Positions 52,409 through 64,000 of a DNA stretch of 64,000 nt are shown piece after piece. The notes beneath the pieces are model-generated. The model did not search any database. It was not told the origin of the DNA and worked only from the letters and a program-made list of their open reading frames with translations. The position numbers and the translations under genes were made by a program. This DNA is from Laburnicola sp. R22_1 (taxonomy: Eukaryota > Ascomycota > Dothideomycetes > Pleosporales > Didymosphaeriaceae): contig JACONQ010000017.1 in assembly GCA_014281115.1 (NCBI GenBank), positions 248,001-312,000 of the forward strand, in the 5' to 3' direction. Positions within the stretch are counted from its first letter, which is position 1, and the number at the start of each line of letters is the position of its first letter.

Positions 52409-53486
52409 GGTGGCCAAGGGTGTAGCTCAACGCAGCGGTCTCGCGCGCGCTGCTCTACTGGGGTCTTTGCGGAATCCGACGTGGAACAGGTGGCTGAAGC
52501 GGTCGGTAGATGCGTTGGGTCGGGAATCGGCGGCGCAGTGATGCAGTCGGATATGATGCAAGCAGCAGACCACACGGCGACGAACAGCGCAGACTCGCTA
52601 TAGTGATAGGGTGATGGGTGAAGGAGAGGGGCGCGAGCAAGAGTTGTCGTGGCGTTGGGGCTGTGAAGTGGCGGCTCTGCAGTGTTTGAGAGAGCAGACT
52701 GCCAGAGAGTGGTCCAGGGAGCGTGCGTCACCCTCTCAGCGAGGCTGGGCGCCGACGGTGCTTGCAGTGGGCAGGTCCGAGCGCTCCGCTCAACATCGTC
52801 ACTCGAGCTCAATCCCTGGCATTTGCACGCCATCCATGGATTGCCATATTGCACGCAGCCTCACCCACCCCCAGCATGCATGCCAGAGCAGAAGACGAGT
52901 TGCTTATCTCTAGCCTTTGCATGTCGCCTTCGTGCAATACGCGTCACGCGGGAAAGCGCATCCAGTAGCGCAAGATGAATTATTTAAGCGCGTCGCGCGC
53001 ATATTGATGGTAGTCTAAAAAGGGGATATACATCCTTCATTAAGTGCCAGTCTAGAGGGATTGCCTGTGTGTTGTGTGCATAAGAAACACCAAAAAAGAC
53101 CCGCAAGCCGCAGACGCCCTTTGCCGTCTTGAAAAGGGACGCCCAACTCCGCTGGTCCCGTAAAACTGTAAAGAGAAACGCCCACCAGCCCCCAGTAGAA
53201 GCTAGACATGGAGAGAATGCAACATAGGAGATATAACCGACCAACCGAGACAAAAGAGACTCCAGAAAAGACAGCAGAGTCAGCAAGACAGACAGACAAC
53301 GAAATCCCGCATATTTAGGTAACCGCCATGCAGTATATCCCGAGAGCGAGCAAACACGCCAGTGGGAAGGAGAGAAATTTTTGTGTAGAAAACAGGGGTA
53401 TAAGTCCTGCCGAGAACACCGATGTAATGACCTGAGACTTTGGACTTGAATCTTCGTGCTAGTTGTACAAGTTGGGAGCAACGTGT
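52409..53486. other. Epsin promoter and C2H2 gene 3' region
   Basis: No gene is supported. The part next to 53486 is probably 3' untranslated sequence of the zinc-finger gene. A 174-codon frame on the minus strand (52984-53508) has no protein character. Confidence 0.5.
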
Positions 53487-55021
<1,535 letters not shown>

Positions 55022-58000
55022 GGCTACGAGAGCGTCGCGTGGCAGAAGACGGGGCCGAGGGCCCAGCGTGAAAGGACGGTGGGAGCGCACCAGAGAGCTA
55101 GGCGGTGAGCCTGCGGCGGCGAGGTCGGAGAGGTAGCACGATGCGGTGATGGTGATGGTGACCAGCGAGCAGCGTCGAAGACGGAATCGAAGTGGCCCGT
55201 CCGTGTGTCAAGAGGGGCGGACCGCGTGCAGGCCAATGCTTGAGGTTGCACTAGAGCGGGCGGGTCAGCCAAAGGGAAACGGTCACAAGGGAGGCAGCGA
55301 GGGAGGCGAGGCGGCGCTTCACGCCCGTCGTCGACGGCCGGGCAGCACGCGGGCGTCGCCCTCGAGGGTGGATAGGGGGCGAGGGCGCGGCGGGCGCGGC
55401 GGGCGTGGGCGGGCGCGGCGACGTAGCGCTCGCGCGACGGGACAGGTGGGCAGGACGTACCTTGAGAGCGCGGCAGGCGGAAAAGGGCAGGGCAGAGGAT
55501 GGCGGATGATGGTGGTGTGGAGTTGAAAGGTACAGGATACTTCTTCTGCGCTGCGCGTGTTGTGATTTCTCGCTAGGCCACTTGCAGAAGTCGGCTAGTT
55601 CTGCGTCGCTCCGCCCCCGGCAAGTGACTGCGACGATGTGCAGCCAGCGTGGACGCTCAGGCCAGACTCGCTGCAAAGGCGCTGCTGCAAAAGGCCCGGC
55701 GGACTCTGCTGAAACCCGCAATCTCTCGCCGGCGGCTCCTCGTGCGGCTGCGCTGGGCGAGTGCGGACTGACGGGCCGCTGACTGTCTGCGGTGTGCGGT
55801 GCAGTGTGCAGTGGGCTAGGTCCGAGGCGAGGGCACTGTGGGTGAAGAGTGTGAAGAGTGTGTGTTCGGTCGTTCCTTCGCTTCACTGTCCGCACCTGCC
55901 GTGCGTGCTGGCCGGGATGGGAAAGCGCGACCCGTGACGTCGGGCGGCACCCCAGCACTGCTAACGAACGGCGCGCCGTCGATGTGAAGCCCAACGCGAT
56001 CCTGGCCAGATCCGCCCCGGTGGCCGTTGGAGGATACGCGCCTGCTCGGAATCGGGAGCTGCATGGCAGTCAGTCTGCCGCCTATCTACTGTACCGCCAT
56101 GTATGATCCATCTGGCTGTGCGGTGGGATGCTCACCTGCTCAGCTGGCCCGCGCCCCTATTCTCGAATCCTTCCTGCCGTGCGTGGCCTGTCGCTGCTGT
56201 GGGTGGCTAAGGGAGACGCAGAGGCAATGCGTGTCGTGTATCGCGGAGGGCCTGTCGTTCAAAGGTTGAGGCTGGACGTGGGCAGGCGTGGGTGGCAGCA
56301 GTTTGCGTCACAGTGCTTTGCTCACTCGATGGCAGCGCGCAGCAGGATAATAACAATGTGCCCGTACCGTCCCTTAATGCCCAGGGGCTGTCCACCCATG
56401 GCCGATCACGCTTGTTTATACGGCATCAGGATGGCATTTCATACGAGCCATCCATGCGCCCGCCCAAGGAGAAGCCAGGGCCTGTCTCCATCCCCACGAC
56501 CCTCTGCCAGACCCACCAACAGCGTCACGGCTCGGAGCCCTGGCACCGTCCGGGGCGTTTGTGGCGCTGGCGAGCAGATGGCTAGGACGTGGAGGGTCAT
56601 CCATGCCTGGCGAACCGCATACTCCTGGGCTAAATGCGGGAGGCGACTGGCGCTGGCATTGAGCAGAGTCAGAGGCGTGGTTACATATTGCGAAGCACCA
56701 GATATTGCTTTGCTTTACCTGCTTGTCATGGATGTCGTTGGTGCTGGGGCATGCACTGTGGAAGCCCTCCAAGCTTCTAGCGGGCTTCCACGGTCCATGC
56801 ACATGCACCCGCGCCCCATGCATCCTCAGCGCTTTCTTCAACACACAGGGCCAGCAGCAACGACACCCCTGCCCGCGCCAAAATTTAGCCTGTTGCGAAA
56901 CATGGCGAGCGTCTCTGCAGCCGCCGTGAGGACAGTTTCGCGATTGTTTTTTCGGCTTCTGACAAGAAAGAAGCTTGTGGCAGCAGTGGTGGGTGACGAA
57001 GCCATATCGCAGCAAAAAGGGCAGTCCGAGACACCCCTGGAGCCATCGCGAACCGCAGCTTGGGCACCATGAGCGCCCGTCGTGAGACAGACACACGTCC
57101 CCAACTGCGCGCCGCCGCCCACGAGGAGGCTGCAAGGCGCATGACATCAATGGACCCCGTCCACCATGTATATCTGTTCCTCGTCCTTGCTCATGAACCG
57201 CGGGCTAGTTGGATGTCTCTTCCACTGCACTGCGTGCTCACACGTCACACTACCATATTCGCCATGTATCCACGGGCAATTCATTTATTAGGGTTCGCAA
57301 CAGAATGTTCGGGATCGACCGGAGGGCTTCCGCCGGGGACGCGGCAGAGCTGTGCACGCACACGCACACCGTATGTCGTACGACTGCGAATTTGGTCCAT
57401 CGTTCGACAGACTCCATTGAAGACCTCACTATTCACATACACACCGTTACCAGATTGCAGGTCGATGGCGAAGAGAGCAGCGTGCGAGTCAGTCCAGCAT
57501 AGAGACGTCTCTGGTGCTTCATTGTTCAACCAGATCCGTCTGTGCTCCGTACCAAGATGCCATGACGCACGGGGATTAACCGGATCCACCTGGAGCCTCA
57601 TCTACCTATGCAGTGTGCACTCTTCTCCTCCGATGGCGATCGTCCACGCACTCCGCCGCCATGCTTCACTCGAGCAGTTGCCTGCACGCAACCGCAGAGT
57701 CGCACAAAGCACACTCATCGGTGAGCAACGCCAGCAGAGACGGGAACACACGCCGTGTCTCTTAGGGCGCATCTCCCGGCTAACGAGCGAGTGCATGCAT
57801 TGTGCTCTAGGACGGACCTGTCACAATTATCCGTTTAAACTGCGACAGGACTCCAACGCGCACGGATGTTTCACCATTACACATGCCTCCTGTTCGCTGC
57901 CTGTCGCTTTTTGCGAATGCTCGCGCTACCTCGTGCCAAAGCCACGCCGCGTCAGAACTTTGGGCGTCCTTGTTTCATAGCGACATGCCAGTAGTCGCGG

Positions 58001-59324
58001 CTACGGCCCAAGCTCCGCGTGCATCATCTCCGACACCGTGTCTCCCAACACCAAAGCGTCCAATCCCCGCAAGGCTCCAACACCATGCAAGCCCTTTCTA
58101 GAAGAAGCCTGCCTTATTCGCGTTAGCGGGTCAGCAGCTGCAGCGCAATTTCTAGAAGAATGTCCGCCCACGACAGTCCGCGTCGCAGAGTGCATCGTGC
58201 ACTGCCCCCTTGTTTCTAGAAGACTACCCCTTTTACTCTAATTTTCCGCGGCTCGGGCTCGTGGTCGGCGGCCTCGGGGACCTGCGTCATCCCGCGCTCA
58301 CGTTGTGCATCGTGGTCAGTTCAACGCGGTTAGTAACGCATTGAACAAGTCGTGTGCGGAAGCCTTAGCTTTGCGTTGCATACGAGCGCGGACATCAAAG
58401 CGTGCGCGGTAAGTGAGATCCGTACCTCACAGACCACCGGGAGCGTTCTGCAGGTACAAGTAGGTGGTCTACCGCACGAATGAAGTACCTATAGAATGTG
58501 ATCGAGATGTATTTATTAGGCACTTGCCTCGTTGGAGAAAGGGCAACGTGCTGGGGCAATGAGCACCCGCATCACGATGCAGCCTTGAGCAGGTTGTTTT
58601 TGCCTGCTTGGGAAGGAGGTTCCTCGTCACAGGATCTTGGGTGTAGCCACATTGGGGTGTTAGGTTGATCAGCTTGCCATGCATGCGTTGGATGGTCAAT
58701 GCGATTTGCCGCAAAGTTGGTTTAGGGAGTAGACTTTACACTGACAGGGCGCTCCTACCTAGGTAGTTCTACCTTGCTGCTAAAGGCGAGTCTATCCTCC
58801 GAGCCCGCTAACAAGAGTTAGGTGCAACATACCATCAACGTCAGCAGTGCGGAAGCTACTTTCAAGCTAGGCGTCGAAATCTGAAAGGATTCCGGTTCAC
58901 CATGCCTGGTCATACATATAGTCACAAGCTGGCGATCTTTGAATTCATGGATTCCTAGTCTGCTAAAACCTGGACCACCCACTATGCAGCTGCCTATCCA
59001 CGCATGCAATAGCTGGCCGTTGGGATGTCATGGATGCACTTCCTTCGTACCTCTGATCCATTGAGTGTTGCGAAAGAGTTCCAGAGCAAAATCTGGCCCA
59101 TCATCAAACTTCTCTAGTCACTTATCAGTCGGCGACCACCGCTCGAATGAGTTGTTCAACAGACATTACTTGCATACCCATGATTCAATTACAGTACAGA
59201 AAGTCGCAAGGAGCAGGGAACTGGTAAGAAAAGCTACATCTAAAGGCAACATAACCGATGTAAAGTTGAGAAACAGCTACGATGCCATGAGTACTCCTAA
59301 AACGACGATCGACGAGTCAAATGC
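55022..59324. other. 4.3-kb region without a convincing gene
   Basis: Several long frames exist (247 codons minus at 55251-55994, 314 codons plus at 56128-57072, 306 codons plus at 57060-57980), but they are rich in Arg, Pro, Ser, Ala or Cys with no family resemblance. In GC-rich DNA such frames arise by chance. The left part should be the promoter and leader of the C2H2 gene, the right part the 3' flank of the flavohemoglobin gene. A minus-strand frame of 106 codons (57281-57601) is the most protein-like but stays unproven. Confidence 0.5.
58095..58224. promoter_or_regulatory. Three heat-shock-element-like sites (TTTCTAGAAGA)
   Basis: TTTCTAGAAGA occurs at 58095, 58149 and 58213, spaced 54 and 64 bp. 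Each contains TTC-NN-GAA, the inverted pair bound by heat shock factor in eukaryotes, and short similar flanks (GCCTGCC, GTCCGCC). No adjacent gene is found that would explain them. Confidence 0.4.
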
Positions 59325-60587
59325 TCATACTCTTGGGACGCCACCAGTACCAAAAAACTCCATCTTCACCCTATCACTCTCCACCCCAAAGCTCTTCAAC
59401 TTCGCCTCGACGTCCAGCATGAACTTCGTAGGTCCGCAGATAAAGTATTGTGTCTTCTTGTTGTCGACGAACAACCGCTCTTTTCCAATTTTGTCCAGGT
59501 CAATCCGCCCCTTGACATCGTAGTCCTGTCCCTCCACTTCGCCTTCCACGGGTGCAGACGAGAAGTATACCTTGTGCATGGTGTTGTTGTTGGCTGCCAA
59601 TTCATCCACATGCGACTTGAAAGCTCGCACTTTCGAGTTGCGAGACCCATGAATCCAGGTGATCGGCCTCGTGGTATGCTCTCCGACCAGAGTGTTCAAA
59701 ATGCTCATCAAGCACGTTAGACCGACGCCTGCAGAGATCAACACAATCGGGGTGTCCTTCTCCACCTCCTTCTCGTCGAAAAAGAAGTCGCCAAAGGGGT
59801 GAGAAAGCTTCACCACATCGCCGACGTTCCTCTTCTCGTGCAGGATATTCGACAAGTACCCCGGATGCGTCATATGCTTCGGCTCTCCGATTTCCACGCC
59901 AGGCTCCCTCTTGACACTGATGCGCAGGTACCCTTTCCCCGGCGCATCGCTCAAGCTATACTGCCTCGCCTGCCACGCGCCCCCCTCCAACTCGTCGACA
60001 AACAAATTCACCGACACGTACTGTCCCGGCTTGTAAACGGGCAGCTTCAACCCGGCATCCACAGGCTCAAAGTAAAACGACGTAATCTCCTCGGATTCCT
60101 TCTCTTTCCGCGCAATCTTGAACTCCTGCCACTCGGGCCAGTAGCTCGTCTCCTCGTACATCTTGCCCTCTTTCTGGATCATGATGTCCGCAAGTTGCCA
60201 GTACGCTGCGCCCCATGCATCCAGAATCTCCTCGGTAGCCGCATCCCCCAACACCGTCTTCATCGTCCGCAGCAAAAAGTCGCCCACAATGGCGTACTGC
60301 TCCGCCTTGACGCCCAGACTGGCATGCTTGTGGCATATCAGTTCGACGGCGGGGCTGAGCCGGCCCAGGTCGTCGATGTTGGCGGCATACGCGTACAGAG
60401 AGCCGGCGAGGGCGCGCTTTTGGTGGCCGGTCGCTTGGTGCGTGTTGTTGAAGATGTTCTTGAGGACCGGGTGCGCGGTTAGCATGTCGTGGTAGAATTT
60501 TGCGGTGATGGTTTCGCCGTGTTGGGCGAGGACGGGGGCGGTGGATTTGACGATGGCCGTTTGCGAGGGGGTTAACGCTGGGGCCAT
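59325..60587 (-). CDS. Flavohemoglobin (nitric oxide dioxygenase)
   Basis: A single exon encodes 420 residues, the usual length. The globin domain (residues about 5-140) carries the proximal His region I-C-H-K-H-A-S-L-G-V-K. A ferredoxin-reductase-like FAD part follows with A-R-Q-Y-S-L-S-D, then an NAD part with G-V-G-L-T-C and C-G-P-T-K-F-M. The enzyme turns nitric oxide, oxygen and NAD(P)H into nitrate and protects against NO. No mitochondrial or secretory signal is seen, so it should be cytosolic. The frame continues upstream through a Ser-coding (TCA)n repeat to 60905, but the start at 60587 (M-A-P-A-L-T) fits the family. Confidence 0.96.
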   Translation of the reverse strand: MAPALTPSQTAIVKSTAPVLAQHGETITAKFYHDMLTAHPVLKNIFNNTHQATGHQKRALAGSLYAYAANIDDLGRLSPAVELICHKHASLGVKAEQYAIVGDFLLRTMKTVLGDAATEEILDAWGAAYWQLADIMIQKEGKMYEETSYWPEWQEFKIARKEKESEEITSFYFEPVDAGLKLPVYKPGQYVSVNLFVDELEGGAWQARQYSLSDAPGKGYLRISVKREPGVEIGEPKHMTHPGYLSNILHEKRNVGDVVKLSHPFGDFFFDEKEVEKDTPIVLISAGVGLTCLMSILNTLVGEHTTRPITWIHGSRNSKVRAFKSHVDELAANNNTMHKVYFSSAPVEGEVEGQDYDVKGRIDLDKIGKERLFVDNKKTQYFICGPTKFMLDVEAKLKSFGVESDRVKMEFFGTGGVPRV

Positions 60588-62181
60588 GGTGGTGAGGCGG
60601 TGGGTGGGAGGTTTCGAGGAAATGGGTTTAAGTCGTGCGTGGGTAGGGTGGAGGTGGTGTCGAGGAAATGGGTCGCGTGGGTTGTTTTGGTTGTTGTGTT
60701 GTGTTGATGGTGGATGAGGGGTCGGTGTGCAGTCTTTGCTCAACTCGCAACTTCTATACGTCGGATAGATCTTCAATCTTCTGAGTACAGTAAATCTGTG
60801 GCAAGGTGCGTATCCAATATTCAAACAACGCACTCTGAACGATGATGACGACGATGATGATGATGATGATGATGATGATGAAAAACAAAAACCCCAACCC
60901 CCCAAACGCTACATTAAGTACTCTGATCCCCTCGCCCTCGTCCACAGCATTTCCGCGGAAAACACAGAGCAAAACCTCACAAGGAGAAAAAAAGATCAGC
61001 TCACTTTCCCTCCACTTTTCACCGAGACGGCCAACCCCTAAGGAAAAAGCATAGCAGCCTTGCCATTGCGTGCGGCTTCGTAGCCGTGCCATTTTTTCCC
61101 CAGCAAAAGTGACGCTTTTTCTTACGTAGTTAGCGCGCGAATATGCAGGGACAGGGGGGCTCTGCGGGTGGGCGTGATCGCGATCGGTTGAGGGTTCCGG
61201 CGCTTTCCGTTGCGGGTAGGCTAGTGGGCGAATGGGAGGGGGGTAGTTGGTAAGGTGATATTCTTTTGTAAGCTAGGGAGAGAGGCAGGTTGCAGGTCAT
61301 CCGACCATGGGATTAGGTTCGGACCTCATGGAGACCGGAGAGAGGTTTGGGGTGTTTCTGCATGGCACATGGTGGGTTTTTGGGTCAGGGTAGGCGAGAA
61401 TCGGATGGGGGAAGGAATGCAAAGCTCGGTTCGTGGGCTATTTTTGCACGTGGAGTCTGCTTCTGGGGAGAGTTCTGTATGTGGGTATACATACACAGTA
61501 TAGCACGTTGATGGCAAGGGTTAACTGGAGTTGAAGTTGTCAATCGTGATTAGGTATGCGTACATAGGTAGTTGTGGGTAGTCTTCTACCTTGCCTGCAT
61601 CGTAGTTCACTTTCAAAAACCCCCAACACCATACTCGCTCCTCCATCTCCATCCTGCACCTTTCCGCCATTCCCTACCCTCGTGCCCTCGGAAGCCTCCC
61701 TACTCCATCGCACCACCACCCGCCACGGCCCAAATATCACGCCTGCGATCACCCCACCACGTGGTTTTCCAACGGTGCCGAAACGTCCAGACTCGGTTAT
61801 GCAGCCTCGATTGGTCTTAATTTGTGTTGCGGTAACCAGGAACGCCAAGGTATGGCCGGTGACTCGGCAATTCGGTCCAGTGTTCGTTGGGCAGACTTTT
61901 TTTTTGAGGTTTCTCCGCGGGGTGGGTTCTGTGTTGGGGATAGTGCCATGCTGGGATGCGGAGTGCTTGCTTGTTTGGGTTAATGCGGAGTAGGTGGTGG
62001 TCTTTTCGTGGAGGTATTCATGATTTTGTTCCTGCGGTGTAGAAGGTAAGTAAACAGACACCAATTAACGCTCCGAAAGGTGACGGTTTTGGGTTGTTTT
62101 ACAACATCGATGCCTTTAGGCAAGTGATATCGATACCCGACCAGCGAATTCGGTATCTCCAGGTGAAACGGTGGGTATCAT
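60588..62181. other. Flavohemoglobin promoter and spacer
   Basis: 1.6 kb with the ATG-type microsatellite at 60840-60881. The remainder, including T- and G-rich stretches near 61200-61500, holds no gene I can support. Confidence 0.5.
60840..60881. repeat. ATG/ACG trinucleotide microsatellite
   Basis: A run of 14 or so ATG/ACG triplets lies upstream of the flavohemoglobin gene, outside its predicted coding start. It is the cause of an apparent poly-Ser extension. Confidence 0.95.
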
Positions 62182-63938
62182 TCAATGAAATTCGTCAAAA
62201 TGGTATCTACAGTCCCCAACGCCAATAGTGTACAATCGAAAAGTTCCATCACTCTGACTTCCATTCGCGTCGGATACGGAAGTGGGAAGCTTTGTCTCCC
62301 ATCGGTATTCTCTGCCCCCTCGCTCTAGCGACCAGTCCCACGATATCGTATATCGAACATGCCTGGCCATGGCTCTGTCTTCTTCGTTGATATCCTTCGG
62401 GAGGCGAAATGATGGGTTGGCTTGTCTTGGTACTGTCCGTCGAAGCAGTCTCCCCATCACGGCTATTCGAAGAGCACTATAGCCTTGGATACCAGAGACA
62501 GGTTCATGTTGATTTCGCTCGTGGAGGTCCTCAGAAATCTCTTGCTTGTCGTCAAGCCCTCGTCGACAAGTTCGCTCTGGTTCGTAGGTGGACCGCAGTA
62601 TTGCCAAATCGCCGGGAAGAGACACAGCTTTACTGTTCTGCCGATGCATTGCGACGGCGAGAGCGGCGTTCCTACAACATCTTCCGCCTTCATGCAGTCG
62701 GCAGCAAACTGGGTGCCCCGTGGGAAGAAGTGAATGAGATATTCTATCGGGCTAACCAGAAGCTGCGAATACAGCTTGATTGCTCGATAGCAAAGTTCTC
62801 TGAGGTCGCCGATGATGGCGTCGTATGGATCCGAAGAGGCCGTGAGCCCAAGCAGCTCCGTTATCCAATGTGTCCTTTCGTTTGCTCTATGAGGGATCAA
62901 TTCGTTCTGGGTACGATCGTCCTTGATGAACATTTCTGTTGCCAGCAAGTCTAGACGCTTGACTTCGGACATATCCCCTGTATCAAGTCAGCGACAAGCC
63001 ATTTCTTCGTAGTACCTGAATTTAGTTCCTGTACAGAGACTCATTCCGGAATGTGTGATTCACTCGCGGATTGTAGGAAGCTTATATTTCAGTGATATAT
63101 TTGGAAAGACTATACCTGCGGCTCCAATCATCGTATACAGATGCTTGAGTAAATGCGAGTGTTGATGTTCGAGTAAAATGGTCGGATACTCGAACACAAA
63201 AATGAAAAGCAGACGCGCCATGCAGGCCTGCAATTTGAAGAGTAGATCATCATCGCAGATGAGAGGGAATTGCGCGCTCTGCTGGAGGATCGCCTTGTAA
63301 TGGGGAGTGCCTTGAAATGTCATATCGGCTGACTCGTACAATCGCTGAAAATCTCGCGATGCGAATTTTTTGTCCACAACAATGGTTTGGGTCAATAGTC
63401 GGCATCTTTCCCACAGCAATCTCCATTCGCCCTCAATTGCTTTGGCGGATGGGGCGTGAGGTGCATTGGTAATTTCAGGTTGGATAATACTGACAGTTCC
63501 AACTACACTTTTGACGATGCTTTGGTACTTGGCTGTCTTCTTTTCTTCTCCCGTCAGCTCGTTGAGAAGTGAGGCAAAGACTTGATCGTGATCGCTGAGT
63601 ACTTCTTTGCGTATGCTTTCTAATCTCGCCAACTCTGCTTCTGTACCCTCCCAACCGTGTCTATGCCGTTCCAGAAACCAGGATACCATGTTCGAGAGCA
63701 TGGTAATCTTGCCATCTCGAGAGTCTGGCTGGGGATCCTTCGTATCTGCACGGTCTTCTTCGATGGATTCCCAGCTCGTCTGGGTATGGTCAAGATCCTG
63801 GTTTGCTTTGCCTACAACGGTAGACTGGGTTTCGCTACGGTCTTGAACCTCGATCGCGCTTTCGAAATCCTCTGGGATCGATGTGTCCGCCCGTATGGGA
63901 GTCGAAACTGGTGCTGCAAGTGGTGGTGCAACTGACAT
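62182..63938 (-). CDS. Unidentified fungal protein, possibly extending beyond the window
   Basis: Three blocks fit: 63116-63938, 62500-62977 and 62182-62449. The first intron (62978-63115) has GTATAG and TACAG ends. The second (62450-62499, 50 nt) is a proposal, and a frameshift is the alternative. Together they give 522 residues if the ATG at 63938 is the start, but the frame is open to the edge at 64000, so the gene may begin outside. The sequence is mainly helical with conserved-looking blocks W-Q-Y-C-G-P-P-T-N, T-S-K-R-F-L-R-T and R-Y-T-I-S-W-D-W. There is no signal peptide, and the hydrophobic segment L-L-F-I-F-V-F-E is too short for a confident membrane span. I do not recognise the family. 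Confidence 0.7.
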
Positions 63939-64000
63939 TCTTGATTTGACTATAATATCTGGAGCGCTGTTCTCGACGTTAGGTGGCGGCCTCACAAATG

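Noticed and set aside
55251..55994. 247-codon minus-strand frame upstream of the C2H2 gene
   Set aside because: Composition is dominated by Arg, Pro, Ser, Ala and His with no domain. It lies in very GC-rich promoter DNA where stops are rare.
56128..57980. Two plus-strand frames of 314 and 306 codons
   Set aside because: They overlap each other, lack family resemblance and have irregular Cys/Arg/Pro-rich composition, as expected of chance frames in GC-rich DNA.
60588..60905. Poly-Ser N-terminal extension of the flavohemoglobin
   Set aside because: It comes from the ATG-type microsatellite read in antisense. The family start M-A-P-A-L-T at 60587 fits the globin domain.

Overview
The window looks like nuclear DNA of a filamentous ascomycete (Pezizomycotina). 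Genes are split by short introns, mostly 40-75 nt, with GT-AG ends and CTAAC-like branch sites. They face both ways with no operon logic. The gene set includes a velvet-domain regulator, an Uds1 (up-regulated during septation) protein, a GPI-anchored GH76 enzyme, a flavohemoglobin, an arylamine N-acetyltransferase and secreted plant-polymer glycosidases. I cannot name the species. A dothideomycete would fit, but that is inference.

Layout. Positions 1-80 hold the start of a secreted protein running off the left edge. Positions 81-4700 are gene-poor and AT-rich, with degenerate repeats and a gene relic at 4048-4622 whose in-frame stops look like repeat-induced C-to-T decay. Then follow a weak hypothetical gene (4738-5361), a metallophosphatase/5'-nucleotidase (6205-8275) and an ING-type PHD protein (8918-11065). 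A divergent pair shares one promoter: a coiled-coil protein (12214-13909) and an Hsp70-like ATPase (14347-16465). After a gene-poor stretch come a velvet-family regulator (18524-20234), a cytochrome P450 (22192-24088) and a GH43 glycosidase (25173-27715).

The centre is denser housekeeping DNA: a Sas3-type MYST histone acetyltransferase (28368-31822), a tiny four-exon complex I subunit related to NDUFA1 (32478-32934), an arylamine N-acetyltransferase (33054-34026), an Uds1 coiled-coil protein (34527-37447), a GH27 alpha-galactosidase with a frame break (38011-39688), a CCDC124/DUF1014 protein (40529-41220), a GH76 Dfg5/Dcw1-like cell-wall enzyme (42375-44289) and a Gat1/Sct1-type glycerol-3-phosphate acyltransferase (45163-47595). 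The right part has an LPAELR-motif protein (48759-49689), an epsin (50532-52408), a four-finger C2H2 regulator (53487-55021), a 4.3-kb stretch without a convincing gene but with three heat-shock-element-like sites, a flavohemoglobin (59325-60587) and an unidentified gene at the right edge.

The genes do not form one pathway. Loose themes are chromatin (ING protein, Sas3), development (velvet, C2H2), cell wall and septation (GH76, Uds1), membrane lipid and endocytosis (acyltransferase, epsin) and secreted carbohydrate degradation (GH43, GH27). Most multi-exon models were checked by adding exon lengths: reading phase is kept from start to stop, and exceptions are stated in the entries. The best leads for something undescribed are the divergent Hsp70-like/coiled-coil pair, the velvet paralogue with internal repeats, and the relic and repeat field at the left.
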